From Aureispira sp. CCB-QB1 (GTDB lineage: Bacteria; Bacteroidota; Bacteroidia; Chitinophagales; Saprospiraceae): a DNA stretch of 34,384 nt. A program made the position numbers and the translations under genes. The DNA lies in NCBI GenBank assembly GCA_945870185.1, contig CAMBRK010000046.1, positions 1 through 34,384 of the forward strand, read 5' to 3'. Shown here in pieces: positions 23,525-33,800 of the stretch. How positions within the stretch are numbered: position 1 is the first letter of the stretch; the number at the start of each line of letters is the position of its first letter. Below the pieces are notes generated by a model that worked only from the letters and a program-made list of their open reading frames with translations, was not told the origin of the DNA and did not search any database.

Positions 23525-24745
23525 TCAGAAAATAGTTTCCATGACACTGTGTCTCCATTGTGGAAAATAATCTACCAACTGAGAACCTGCTCCCTGATGC
23601 ATGATTCTCCTGAAAATGACATCTTCATGTGCCGGATGATTTCTAAGATATGCATCTCTTCCGTGGTTTCTGATAAAGGAAATGACCTCTTCTATTTTCT
23701 CTAATTGATCTTTCTTTTTGCAAAACATCGGGTCAAAGCTCCAGATATATGTAGCATTAGTATTGAGCATTTCCCAAATATAATGCTCCATCTTTTCGCC
23801 TACAGCAGTAAAAACAAATCCAAATTTTGGAGTCAGCGTAAACATGATTTTTTCGCTACTAGCATGCAGACTTCCTGCCAGAAACTCCAAATGTTTCTTG
23901 TTCCTGATGCCTTCCCAAGACATGATATGATCCAATATCTCTTTTTGAGTCAAGCTATTAGTACCCAGAAGACTTCTGTCAAAAGGATCGAAAATATCTT
24001 CGGGAGTAAACAGGCTTTTATCGCTTTCTTTGATAAATTTAGGTGGCTTTTTGAGGGAATCCAATCTTACAAATTTGATAGTATCTATGGCTACGTCCTT
24101 GAGTCTTTCTATTTGGGGAGAAGTGGCTTTGATGTATTGTATAGTTTTACCAGATTTAGTCACGACCATGAGTACACTTAAGTTGCGATTGTTAAAGTGT
24201 CTAGCGAAGTAGCTTTTGATATATTCAAACTCTGGAAGAATATGGTTATTTTGGATTTTGATGGTCTCTTTTTCGTCTTTCCACAAAAATTTATAATCAA
24301 AACTTACAAACCCTGCTCCAAATCTCAATTTTGAAAATGGTATTTCGGCACGTATGTGCAATACACTATCCTTCCCATTCGTAATTTGTGAAGGCATGAT
24401 ATCAGAAATTAAATGTACAAAGGATGATTTTTTATACACACTCAAGTCCGCATTTAAGGCAGGCCAATACAAATCCTTAAAAATAAGTTGTTTTACTTCG
24501 GCTTTTGGTTTTTGATTCAGAAAATCATCTATCATAGCTGGTCGGAAATTGACAATACGTATGGTCAAAGCTCCTGAGTCTCTGTCAAAAGCCAACATTT
24601 CTGATTCCCAAAATATATCACGTCCTTGTGTAAATTCAAACTCCCCTGCAGGCAAATTGGTATTCTTTAGAGCCAAAAAAACTACATCGTTAAACCAAAC
24701 GGCTTGGTTGGTGAGCTTAATGATGATATTTTTGGTGGCAGACAT
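23525..24745 (-). CDS. Hypothetical protein, 406 aa, bestrophin-linked
   Basis: I do not recognise this family. There is no signal peptide or membrane segment, so it appears cytoplasmic. The first about 180 residues are beta-rich (GALTIRIVNFRPAMIDDF, KQLIFKDLYWPALNADLS, FGAGFVSFDYKFLW). The middle and C-terminal parts are mixed alpha/beta, with SLTQKEILDHIMSWEGIRNK near 265 and a Trp-rich stretch IWEMLNTNATYIWSFDP. The C terminus has FPQWRHSVMETIF. Its ATG is 2 bases after the bestrophin stop, so the two are very likely co-translated. It might regulate or bind the channel, which is inference only. Confidence 0.75.
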   Translation of the reverse strand: MSATKNIIIKLTNQAVWFNDVVFLALKNTNLPAGEFEFTQGRDIFWESEMLAFDRDSGALTIRIVNFRPAMIDDFLNQKPKAEVKQLIFKDLYWPALNADLSVYKKSSFVHLISDIMPSQITNGKDSVLHIRAEIPFSKLRFGAGFVSFDYKFLWKDEKETIKIQNNHILPEFEYIKSYFARHFNNRNLSVLMVVTKSGKTIQYIKATSPQIERLKDVAIDTIKFVRLDSLKKPPKFIKESDKSLFTPEDIFDPFDRSLLGTNSLTQKEILDHIMSWEGIRNKKHLEFLAGSLHASSEKIMFTLTPKFGFVFTAVGEKMEHYIWEMLNTNATYIWSFDPMFCKKKDQLEKIEEVISFIRNHGRDAYLRNHPAHEDVIFRRIMHQGAGSQLVDYFPQWRHSVMETIF

Positions 24746-24747
24746 AT

Positions 24748-25611
24748 TTAAGCAAGAATTTCAACAAGATTTGCTTTTATCGTTTCGCAAATAGAATCTG
24801 TAGGAAGATCATTGGCATCCGTACCGAATGGGTCCTCAATTTCTTCTGCTAATAACTCCATACTTCCAAATATGTAAAACATCATTGCTACTATGGGCAT
24901 CGCCCAATATCCAAACTCTCGTACAAAACCTATCGGCATAGTAAACACATAGATAAAGATGATTTTTTTCAGATAAATATTGTAAGAATAAGGAATTGGC
25001 GTCTTTTTTATACGCTCACAAATTCCGGTATTATCTGTAAATGACTGCAATTCTGCATTTAAATATAGCAATTGCTCTCCGCTGATTTGGTTTGATTGGT
25101 ATAGGTTTTGGATTTTTTGGTATATAGCCTGCATAGTTCTATTGGGAAAATGTACGGCAGTTTCATACCATTCAGGACCAAAACTATCGTTAAATACCAT
25201 ATTTTCTATGGGCTTGTTGTCGCGCAGATGTTCTCTCAGAGCTACCACATAGTTGCCTATGAGATCACCAAATTCCCTTTTATCTTGGGTCGTAATAGGC
25301 AGAACGGAAAGTTTTAAGGCAAGGTTTCTGGAGTTATTGACTAAGCTTCCCCAAGCTTTTCTACCTTCCCACCATCGGTCATACGCAGTATTGGTACGGA
25401 AGACCAACAATAAAGACAATACAAAACCCACCAATGAGTGAATGGCCGTCGTATTTTTGAATGTAGCATGAAATACTTCATTTTCTATATAACATACAAT
25501 ACCGGTAAACATTGCCACAGCCATAATACCCGGCAGCATCATTCTGAATGTATCACTCTTGTGAAAAGCAAATATCAGTCCCCACCAATCTTTAGGATTG
25601 TAGATTACCAT
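24748..25611 (-). CDS. Bestrophin-family (UPF0187) anion channel
   Basis: 287-residue membrane protein. Family marks are the N-terminal PKDWWGLIFAFHKSDTFRM, VFRTNTAYDRWWEGRKAWG near 70-88 and the late PIGFVREFGYWAMP segment, with four membrane segments (about 22-41, 56-71, 216-236, 240-256). Bacterial homologues form pentameric anion or cation channels. It lies 15 bases after the DUF6089 gene and 2 bases before the 406-residue gene in one minus-strand unit. Confidence 0.9.
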   Translation of the reverse strand: MVIYNPKDWWGLIFAFHKSDTFRMMLPGIMAVAMFTGIVCYIENEVFHATFKNTTAIHSLVGFVLSLLLVFRTNTAYDRWWEGRKAWGSLVNNSRNLALKLSVLPITTQDKREFGDLIGNYVVALREHLRDNKPIENMVFNDSFGPEWYETAVHFPNRTMQAIYQKIQNLYQSNQISGEQLLYLNAELQSFTDNTGICERIKKTPIPYSYNIYLKKIIFIYVFTMPIGFVREFGYWAMPIVAMMFYIFGSMELLAEEIEDPFGTDANDLPTDSICETIKANLVEILA

Positions 25612-25626
25612 ATTTTTATAACTTGA

Positions 25627-26451
25627 TTAATAGCGAATTTTGGAGATTTCAGGACACTCTATGCCACCAAAATATCTCATTATCGAAATTCCAAAAAAAG
25701 TATATTTGTCTTTACCTTTGGTATCCCCTCTTTGCCTACTTTCTGCACCCAGGCCTTCTACCAATGATCTATCAGACAAAGCTACTGCGGTAGCACCTCT
25801 ATTGGCTAACAATTCTGCTTCGTTGGGGAACACAGTGCTCACATCATCTAAATAATCAGTAAAAAGGAAACGAGTGCTGACATCTATATTTATGCTCCAT
25901 GTTCTATTAATATCAAACTTGAATCCACCACCTAGAATTAAACCCGCATTGACTGCGCCATATTCTTGACCGATAGCTTGACCTTCGGTGCCCAATGGTC
26001 TAAGCTTATATCGAGTTCCATTCAATTCAGCCGTAGGATTATAATGAAAGACATTAAACCCACCAAAAAAATAAGGTGTTTTATTGTAAGTAGGATGACC
26101 GTGTTCATAATTGAAAAAATTAAACTCAATCACATTAGACCAATCAAAAATATTGGACCTAAAACTTAAATTCCTGTTGCGTTCAAAATTATTGTCAGAA
26201 TCTGCATCATCGGCTGCTACACGTCCATAATTTAAAGACGTCCGAATAGAGACTCTATTGTTGAAATTTTTTCTAGCTAAAACACCCAAAGCAATACCAG
26301 GTTTTACGATACGAAGCGTAGAATTGATGTCACCAAAGTAATAACTTGTACCTAGCCACCCACCCAATTCATAACCTTTTTGGGCTTTAACATTTAATGT
26401 TAAAACGATGAGTGTGAATGTGATTAAAACTTGAATTCTGATTGATTTCAT
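25627..26451 (-). CDS. DUF6089-family outer-membrane beta-barrel protein
   Basis: 274 residues. A signal peptide ends near residue 23 (TLNVKAQ), and the mature protein begins with GYELGGWLGTSYYFGDIN, the family's typical opening. Alternating polar and apolar strands such as NRVSIRTSLNYGRV, FDWSNVIEFNFFNYE and TWSINIDVSTRFLFTDYLDD support a small barrel. Function unknown; common in Bacteroidota next to cell-wall genes. It sits between the GH31 and bestrophin genes, 47 bases after the former. Confidence 0.88.
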   Translation of the reverse strand: MKSIRIQVLITFTLIVLTLNVKAQKGYELGGWLGTSYYFGDINSTLRIVKPGIALGVLARKNFNNRVSIRTSLNYGRVAADDADSDNNFERNRNLSFRSNIFDWSNVIEFNFFNYEHGHPTYNKTPYFFGGFNVFHYNPTAELNGTRYKLRPLGTEGQAIGQEYGAVNAGLILGGGFKFDINRTWSINIDVSTRFLFTDYLDDVSTVFPNEAELLANRGATAVALSDRSLVEGLGAESRQRGDTKGKDKYTFFGISIMRYFGGIECPEISKIRY

Positions 26452-26498
26452 CTAATTTTAACGTACTATTATTAATTTTGGTGTAAAAGTACACAGTT

Positions 26499-28883
26499 TT
26501 ATTTAAAAATCTCCAAAGAAATAAACGTTGATCGCTCTGCTACTATGATCAAATTTTGATTTTCAATGAAAACATTGGAAGTAGAGACTGCTTTTTCATT
26601 TACTAAAATACTAGATGGAGCAAAAGGCAATCCATTAACAATGATCTTATATGTACTGTAAGTTGGTTCATAATGTCCTGACCTCTTGATGGTTAAACGG
26701 AACGATATATCGGTAGATTGAGTCTTAAATCGTTTAAAGTTATAAATTCCTTTTTCGTATTCGTACCCATCTCCAGCATCTTCATATAAAAAACTGTTCA
26801 TACTCGGTGACCCAAAGTAAGTGTGCAACGTGACTTGATCTACAATTTGCTCTCCTACATATTGCATTTTAGGAAACATAGGTATTACAGCACCTTCCCT
26901 GATATACAATGGCATTTCTTCTAAGGGTGCATCAGCTAATATTTCTTTTCCTCCTTCCAATTTTTGACCTGTCCAAAAATGATACCATATTCCTTTGGGT
27001 AAGTAAACATCTCTGGATTTTGCACTGGGTTCCAACACTGGACAAACTAATATATGGTCGCCCAATAAAAACTCATCAACCCTATACAAGGTATCTGTGT
27101 CTGTTTGATCATATACTGAAATCGGTTTCAGCATCGGCGTGTATTCTGTGACATACTGGTAGAAAGTGGTATAAATATATGGAAGCAACTGATACCGAAG
27201 CTCAATATACTTTCTTACAATGTTTAAGGCATCTTCTCCAAAAGTCCAAGGCTCTTGTTCGCCATGGTCTCCAGAACTGTGAGTCCGGAAAAAAGGTTGA
27301 AAAGTTGCCAATTGAATCCATCGGGTGTACAGTTCGGGCGTAGGATGATCAATAAATCCTCCTACATCGGCACCTACGAAAGAAAAACCTGAAATAGCTA
27401 ATCTCTGGCATTGCATAGTTGCAATCCATAAGTGTTCCCAAGAAGCGATGTTGTCGCCCGTCCATACGGATGCATATCTTTGTGCTCCTGCATATGCTGA
27501 CCTAGTAATAACCATCGGTCTCATGCCGTGATTATACTTTTTGACTCCTTTGAAGGTAGCTCGAGCCATCTGGGTTCCATATACATTGTGGGCCTTACGA
27601 TGGCTACACGGGTTACCATCGTAATCATGCCTTACATCGTCAGGAAAGGTCTTGCCTTCTATCTCAAAAAGAGCTGGCTCATTCATATCGTTCCATACTC
27701 CGTTGATTCCCACATTTCCAATCAGGTCTTCAAAAAGTCCAGACCACCACTTTCTAACCTTTGGGTTGGTAAAATCTGGAAAATAACATTCGCCAGGCCA
27801 TACGTTGCCTTTCATGTGAGGCCCATCAGCTCGTCTGCAGAAATAGTTATTTTCCATTCCTTGCTTAAACACTGGATAGTCTTCATCTATTTTAATCCCA
27901 GGATCTATGATCACAACGGTTTTGAAACCCAATTTTTTAAGATTGGCCACCATGGCTTTGGGATCGGGAAACTTCGTTTTGTCCCAGGTAAAACACCTAA
28001 ATCCTTCCATGTAATCAATATCCAAATAAATGACATCACAAGGTATCTTATGATCTCGCATTTTTTGAGCAATATCCATCACTTTTGACTCCGGATAGTA
28101 ACTCCATTTAGACTGTTGATAGCCAAGTGCCCACATAGGTGGTAGCTCTGGAGTACCTGTAAGATGTGTATATCTCCGGGTTACATCCAGCAACTCAGGG
28201 CCATTTATAAAATAATAATTCATCTCTCCTCCATCTGCCCAAAAACTAGTTACAAAACGTCTTTCAGACCCAAAATCAAAAAAAGACTTAAAGGTATTGT
28301 CAAAAAAGATTCCATAAGCCATTTGATTATGAATGGCTGTATAAAATGGTATTGCCTTGTAAATAGGGTCTTCCTCTTTTTTAAATCCATAAGTGTCCAT
28401 AGCCCAATTAGTTACTCTACGACCTCGAAGATTTAAATGCATGGTTTTATCTCCCATACCATAAAAGTGCTCCCCTTCTTGGACTACTTTACTCATTTTT
28501 ACGATATTTCCACCGTACTTTTGATGTTCTTCCCAATGGAAGCCCTTTTCGTCACGACAAATGATTTGCCCACTGATATCTGTAAAAATAATCTTTAAAT
28601 CTGTCTTATTGACATTTACTATAAGCGTATTTGATTTAAAAATTAAAACTTCAGAAGTTTCAGTCATTTCAACATTACTCGTACCCAAAAATTTAGAACT
28701 TATAGCATAAGAAAAGTCCTCATCAAAATGACCGTCTGTTGAATATCTTATCCTTACGATGTCATCTGAGAGAAAGTGAATTCTCAAAATGACATCATTA
28801 TCAGAAAATATTTGATAAAAATTATTTTGACTGATTACCTTTATAAATTTAGTCGGGGTAAAATCTGTACTATTCATCGACAT
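26499..28883 (-). CDS. Glycoside hydrolase family 31 alpha-glucosidase-like enzyme
   Basis: 794 residues without signal peptide, so probably cytoplasmic. A beta-sandwich N-terminal domain (about 10-245) precedes a (beta/alpha)8 barrel. The nucleophile is Asp399 in WNDMNEP and the acid/base is Asp477 in WTGDN. A distal beta domain with LYEDAGDGYEYEKG ends the protein. It is full length for GH31. Substrate is likely alpha-glucosides such as maltose or glycogen-derived oligosaccharides; alpha-xylosidase activity cannot be excluded. Start ATG 28883 (an alternative ATG is two codons later). It leads the minus-strand run that ends with the thioredoxin-like gene. Confidence 0.95.
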   Translation of the reverse strand: MSMNSTDFTPTKFIKVISQNNFYQIFSDNDVILRIHFLSDDIVRIRYSTDGHFDEDFSYAISSKFLGTSNVEMTETSEVLIFKSNTLIVNVNKTDLKIIFTDISGQIICRDEKGFHWEEHQKYGGNIVKMSKVVQEGEHFYGMGDKTMHLNLRGRRVTNWAMDTYGFKKEEDPIYKAIPFYTAIHNQMAYGIFFDNTFKSFFDFGSERRFVTSFWADGGEMNYYFINGPELLDVTRRYTHLTGTPELPPMWALGYQQSKWSYYPESKVMDIAQKMRDHKIPCDVIYLDIDYMEGFRCFTWDKTKFPDPKAMVANLKKLGFKTVVIIDPGIKIDEDYPVFKQGMENNYFCRRADGPHMKGNVWPGECYFPDFTNPKVRKWWSGLFEDLIGNVGINGVWNDMNEPALFEIEGKTFPDDVRHDYDGNPCSHRKAHNVYGTQMARATFKGVKKYNHGMRPMVITRSAYAGAQRYASVWTGDNIASWEHLWIATMQCQRLAISGFSFVGADVGGFIDHPTPELYTRWIQLATFQPFFRTHSSGDHGEQEPWTFGEDALNIVRKYIELRYQLLPYIYTTFYQYVTEYTPMLKPISVYDQTDTDTLYRVDEFLLGDHILVCPVLEPSAKSRDVYLPKGIWYHFWTGQKLEGGKEILADAPLEEMPLYIREGAVIPMFPKMQYVGEQIVDQVTLHTYFGSPSMNSFLYEDAGDGYEYEKGIYNFKRFKTQSTDISFRLTIKRSGHYEPTYSTYKIIVNGLPFAPSSILVNEKAVSTSNVFIENQNLIIVAERSTFISLEIFK

Positions 28884-28897
28884 TGCATTAAAATGAT

Positions 28898-28929
28898 CAA
28901 AGTTATCTTTTTAAAATTGAATTTCTAAA
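28898..28929 (-). promoter_or_regulatory. Candidate promoter of the GH31 gene
   Basis: Minus strand: TTTA at 28929-28926, a 20-base spacer and TAACTTTG at 28905-28898, an exact -7 match. It lies 14 bases before the ATG. Confidence 0.5.
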
Positions 28930-29039
28930 TATAAAAGCTGTGGTTTTGGATTTTTGGGAAATCATTAATCATATGACTCTTATAAGTATAACAGAAAAAG
29001 AATGATTGGACTCAATGATTTAATCTCAAACAAAACTGC

Positions 29040-29076
29040 AAAAAAAAAGATCGCACTAGTTTAATAATGCGATCTT
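29040..29076 (-). terminator. Terminator of the tRNA-Cys gene
   Basis: On the minus strand AAGATCGCA (29076-29068) pairs perfectly with TGCGATCTT (29055-29047), with a 12-base loop, followed by a run of at least eight T. This is the strongest rho-independent terminator in the window. Confidence 0.85.
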
Positions 29077-29084
29077 AATTACTG

Positions 29085-29155
29085 AGGTCGAGAGCGGATT
29101 CGAACCGCTGTACGAGGTTTTGCAGACCTCTGCCTAGCCGCTCGGCCACCCGACC
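29085..29155 (-). tRNA. tRNA-Cys (anticodon GCA)
   Basis: 71 bases. Acceptor stem GGTCGGG (29155-29149) pairs with CTCGACC (29092-29086). The anticodon stem GAGGT/ACCTC encloses the loop CTGCAAA with anticodon GCA (plus-strand TGC, 29121-29123). The T arm is AGCGG-TTCGAAT-CCGCT. The discriminator is U, as required for tRNA-Cys. CCA is not encoded. A terminator follows at once. Confidence 0.97.
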
Positions 29156-29314
29156 TTATTAGCGGATGCAAAGATATGAGAATTTTCTAAATAAAAAAAG
29201 TCCTTAATTAAATATTTTAATTTTACTGCCTTGTATTGAGTATCATTCAAATTTAATGCTTTGAAAATGATTAGTTTAATGCTTGATGTTAATTAAAAGA
29301 AATATAATCTTCCA

Positions 29315-29346
29315 TTTGAAAATTGTTTCATGTTGTCATACCTTTA
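29315..29346 (+). promoter_or_regulatory. Promoter of the MBL-fold hydrolase gene
   Basis: TTTG at 29315-29318, a 20-base spacer and TACCTTTA at 29339-29346 (one mismatch to TAnnTTTG), about 21 bases before the ATG. Confidence 0.5.
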
Positions 29347-29367
29347 CATTTTTAAACGAGCACTATT

Positions 29368-30000
29368 ATGTTTATAAAGACATTTACTTTCAATGACTTC
29401 TCTGAAAATACCTACATCTTGTATGACGAAACTCATGAATGCGTTATCATTGACCCAGGATGCAATAATCTTAGAGAGCAAGAAGAGTTGACCGATTTTA
29501 TTTCAAAGGCCAACCTAAAACCTAAGCATTTGATTAATACCCATTGTCATATAGATCATATTTTGGGTAACCTATTTGTTTCCGAAAAATACCAACTCAA
29601 ACTCACCTCACACAAAAAAGAGCAAGCTGTACTAGATGTAGGTCTAACTACTGCAATGATGTATCACATACCCTACACAAAATCCCCTGACATCGCTATA
29701 TTTATTGACGAAGGAGATCATATAAAATTTGGAAAAAGTGAGCTTCAAGTTCTTTTTACTCCAGGCCATTCTCCCGCTAGCGTATCTTTATACTGTAAAG
29801 AAAGTAACATTCTCGTAGCTGGCGATGTACTTTTTCAAGGAAGCATCGGAAGAACAGATTTGCCTGGCGGAAACTTTGAGACCTTGACAAGAGTGATCAG
29901 AGCTAAGTTTTTTACACTTCCCGACGAGACTGTAGTGTATCCTGGCCACGGCGGTGATACTACTATAGGCATTGAAAAAAGAACCAATCCTTTCTTTTAA
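29368..30000 (+). CDS. MBL-fold metallohydrolase (glyoxalase II-like)
   Basis: 210-residue cytoplasmic metal-dependent hydrolase. Metal ligands are His59, His61, Asp63 and His64 in THCHIDH, His134 in TPGHSPASV, Asp153 in AGDVLF and His194 in YPGHGGDT. This is the short glyoxalase II-like/YcbL type, which acts on thioesters such as hydroxyacylglutathione or relatives; the real substrate is not known. It has a promoter match in front and is followed by the Lrp-like gene 97 bases later. Confidence 0.92.
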   Translation: MFIKTFTFNDFSENTYILYDETHECVIIDPGCNNLREQEELTDFISKANLKPKHLINTHCHIDHILGNLFVSEKYQLKLTSHKKEQAVLDVGLTTAMMYHIPYTKSPDIAIFIDEGDHIKFGKSELQVLFTPGHSPASVSLYCKESNILVAGDVLFQGSIGRTDLPGGNFETLTRVIRAKFFTLPDETVVYPGHGGDTTIGIEKRTNPFF

Positions 30001-30077
30001 TGTCTAAATTAAACTGAGTTTTAAAGATTTATTTAAAAATATCTAAGTTTTTCTTATTTATACATCAAATTTTATCA

Positions 30078-30091
30078 ATTTTGTATAAAAT
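30078..30091. promoter_or_regulatory. AT-rich inverted repeat before the Lrp-like gene
   Basis: ATTTT-GTAT-AAAAT, with perfect 5-base arms, ends 6 bases before the ATG. Lrp-family proteins often bind such AT-rich palindromes at their own promoters. In DNA this AT-rich the repeat may be chance. Confidence 0.3.
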
Positions 30092-30097
30092 ATTAAG

Positions 30098-30583
30098 ATG
30101 ATTTCTAAAAAAAAGACACTTGACTTAGATAGTATTGATTCTAAAATACTCTCTCTTTTAGCAAAAGATGCCAAACAATCCTATGCTGAAATAGGAAAAA
30201 AGCTGTTTATTTCTCCCGGTACCGTACATGTCAGAATAAAAAAGCTAACCGAAGCAGGCCTTATCAAAGCCATCAGAGCTGAGCTAAATTATGTGGCTTT
30301 AGGTTTCGATATTACAGCATTTTTGGGTATCTATCTAGAAAAATCAAACATGTATGAAAGTGTCAAGACAGAACTTAAAAAGATACCTGAAGTCGTGGAT
30401 GCTCATTATACCACAGGCAATTATTCAATTTTTGCTAAAATAGTGTGTCGTGATACAGAGCACTTGAGAGATGTGTTGTCCAAAAAACTACAAGCTATCA
30501 AGGGAATACAAAGAACGGAGACTTTTATATCATTGGAAGAGACATTGTCAAGGCCACTTTTTTTGGCAGATGTAGACGAATAA
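30098..30583 (+). CDS. Lrp/AsnC-family transcriptional regulator
   Basis: 161 residues. An N-terminal helix-turn-helix (LDSIDSKILSLLAKDAKQSY, then IGKKLFISPGTVHVRIKKL) leads to the C-terminal RAM ligand domain (about 75-155, with VDAHYTTGNYSIFAKIV and IKGIQRTETFISL). Members sense amino acids and form octamers. The effector is not evident. No amino-acid metabolism gene is directly adjacent; the neighbours are the MBL hydrolase and the caspase-TPR gene. Confidence 0.93.
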   Translation: MISKKKTLDLDSIDSKILSLLAKDAKQSYAEIGKKLFISPGTVHVRIKKLTEAGLIKAIRAELNYVALGFDITAFLGIYLEKSNMYESVKTELKKIPEVVDAHYTTGNYSIFAKIVCRDTEHLRDVLSKKLQAIKGIQRTETFISLEETLSRPLFLADVDE

Positions 30584-30885
30584 TTATTTTAATCTTAGCA
30601 AGCTTTACAATATAAATTATGTTGTTATTATATTATATCGGATTAAAGCATTTCATTTTTGTGAAACTAAATTATACTTTATCGTACTATTAGTATATTT
30701 TTGCAATTAATATTTTCCTAAATTTAACTTAGGATAATTGTTAGAAAAACCTTTATGCCCTTGTTAACCCAAAAAATGAATTGATGATGTTAAATATACT
30801 TATATTAAGAAATATGTGTCTGTTTTTTAAACCTTCCCCATACGTTTTTCCTGAGTTTAAAAGTAAAAATATTAAAATTGGTACT

Positions 30886-33800
30886 TTGAAATTGTACTTG
30901 TTACTAACTATGATTTTTATACTTTTTAACGCTACTGCTCAGAATAGAAGCCCTAAATCCTATGCCTTAATCATCGGAGTCTCCCAATACCAAGACCCAA
31001 AAATCACATCATTAAAACACGCTCACAAAGATGCAGAAGCGTTTGCTGAATTTTGTCTTTCATCATCTGGATTAAACATGGCCGCTGACCAATTGAAGAT
31101 TTTAATTAATGAAAAAGCATCCTACTGGAATATCGTAGATGGATTGGATTGGTTAAAAAATAATGCACAAAGAGATGATCGGATTTATATCTACTTTGCA
31201 GGACATGGCGATATGGAAAGCAAAGCGCTCCAATATGGTTACCTTTTGGCTAATGACTCCAGATATATGAATTATATAGGTAGATCACTGTCTTTGGATG
31301 ATCTGAATAAAACAGCACATACTTTATCCGTGGATCGAAAAGCACAAGTTTTCCTAATTACAGATGCGTGCCACTCTGGAAAGCTCGCTGGTTTCGATTT
31401 TGATGGCAGTAATCTTATGTTACTGAAGCTAAAGCAGGTGGTGGACAACAAGGAAGTTAGGATGACATCTTGCGGTGAAGGCCAGCTCTCTTATGAAGAT
31501 AACGTATGGGGCGATGGTAGGGGAGCATTTTCGTATTTTCTGACTAGAGGCATGTCTGGAGAAGCTGATGGATTAGGCGGCACTAAGGACGGCAATATCA
31601 CCATTGGAGAAATCGAAACATTTCTAAATGCAAAAGTACCTACAGAAGTTAGAACAGTCAAGAAAAAAATTCAAAACCCTATAGTAAAGGGCGGCACAGA
31701 TGCTACCATTTTAAATTCATTTATAGAATCTGCCAGCACTCAAAATTTGGTAACAGCTATACGAACAAGTAATGAAAGCAGTACTGACATTGGATCCAGA
31801 AGTGTTTCAGCTGAACCCAATAATGATCTGGAAGAAGATATAAGGTTTACCACAATATCAAAGGTCAAAGACAAAGATATAGACTTTAAAAACCTATCAC
31901 TTAAACCTGATTCTGAAATTGTAAGTGTGTTATTACAGGCATTAATTGAAGAAAAGAAATATGATAAAGAGACTCTAGCTTCTGTAACATCTCAAGAGAT
32001 TGTTGCTAAGGCTCTTTATGACTTAGTGCAAGAAGTCATAGATCTATACTTGAGCGCAGACGAAAAAGAGCTAGAAAAAAGAGAATATTATAAACAAATA
32101 GATAAGCCTTATTATCAATACCCTTACATGCTTGACATTGCTATCAAATTGCTTCCGAAAGACCATCTTATCATACCTTCACTAAAGTTGCAAAAGGCAT
32201 ACATGAGTGGTTTAAACTACAGGCTGCAAGCGCCTTTTAAAGGTAATTTCCAAGAACAAATAGATACAGCCTTTTTATATCAACAAGAAGCCTTATCCAT
32301 AGACACAAGTGCTGCTTATGTAAACAACGAGCTAGGTCTTCTATATAGTTTGAATGATAAAACAGATAAAGCCATTTCCTATTATGAGAAAGCCATTTCT
32401 ATAGCACCTTTATGGCCAATACCATATTCCAATCTTGCTAATGCTTATTATTTGGATAAAGATTATTTTAAGTCAAAAAAATATGTGGATCTTGCATTTG
32501 AAAAAAAGGACAGTTCTTCAACGCCATACATTATCGATGGAAATTTGAACAGTATAATCGGGGACTATCTCATGGCTGAGGAGCAATATCAAAAAGCTAT
32601 AAAAATCAATAATTATAATTTTGTTCCCTTTGATAGGCTAGGAGATTTATATTTAAAGCTTCAAGACTATCAGATGTCTGATAAATATTATTATGACGCA
32701 ACCACAAGAAAAGCTGTATTGATCAAAATTAAACCGGAAGACCAATTAAAATTTGTTACAATGAAAAGCATTTCGTCACCTCGTTTAATCAAACCAGATA
32801 CAACAAGTCTGGCAAATAATGCTTTTTCCTATTTTATTTTTGGTAAATTTTATTTTGACCAGAGAAAAGACAATATAGCAAAAAAATGGTTTGAAAAGGT
32901 AGTAACTCTCGATTCGGAAAACCCTCTGGTTTACCAATACTTGGGTCAAATAGCAAGCGATTCAGAAAAATATGCTCTTTCCGAGTATTATTTTAACCTT
33001 GCCATTAAATTTCATCTCCCAGATAGTTTATTTGAAGATCATGTAAGTAATGCTACTAAGGGAATATCTTCTATGCATTATGATAATTTATTGTATTATC
33101 AGAATTCATATTTTGAAATATTTAAACCTTATCTTTCTCTTGCAAGGACATATGAAAAATGGAATCATTTCCACTTTGCTATTCAACAATATCAAAAATG
33201 TATAGAACTACAACCAACTGAAAAGACAGCATATCAAAGGCTTTGGAATTTGTATCAAACGCAAATGGAAATGGAGTCAGCCGAAAATGTCATCTATAAA
33301 TATGGTCAGGTTTATCCTGGCGAGTTAGATTCGATCCTTGCGGAATTCTACGAAAGGTCGTTGGATGTTTTTAAAGATGATGTCCAAAAAAAAACATATT
33401 ATGCTCATAAATATGGCTTACTTATGCACGATTATATCATGAAACATCCAAGGGAAATATTTACAGGACTAGTTCATTCAAAAACAGATGAAGAGTTAAA
33501 AATACAAGAGAAGATTAAGAAATATCTGACAAAGGCAATAGAAATGTTCGAAAAAGTGAAGTCGTTTTCCGTTGATACTTATATCTCAACAGATGTATTT
33601 GCCAATTTAGGAGACTTATACTTGTACTCCAATGAACATGAAAAAGCTTTATATAATTATGAGTCTTTCTTAAAACTTAAAAAAGACAATCACTCCATCA
33701 GAAGTCTAGCATCTAAATGTGCTGATCATGTTTTTTTGTTTAAGCAATCGTTAGCCCATTTGACTAAGTTAGAGCAGTCCAACAGTCTTAAATATGAAGA

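Noticed and set aside
27528-28088. 186-codon plus-strand frame antisense to the GH31 gene
   Set aside because: Entirely within a full-length GH31 enzyme with intact catalytic residues.
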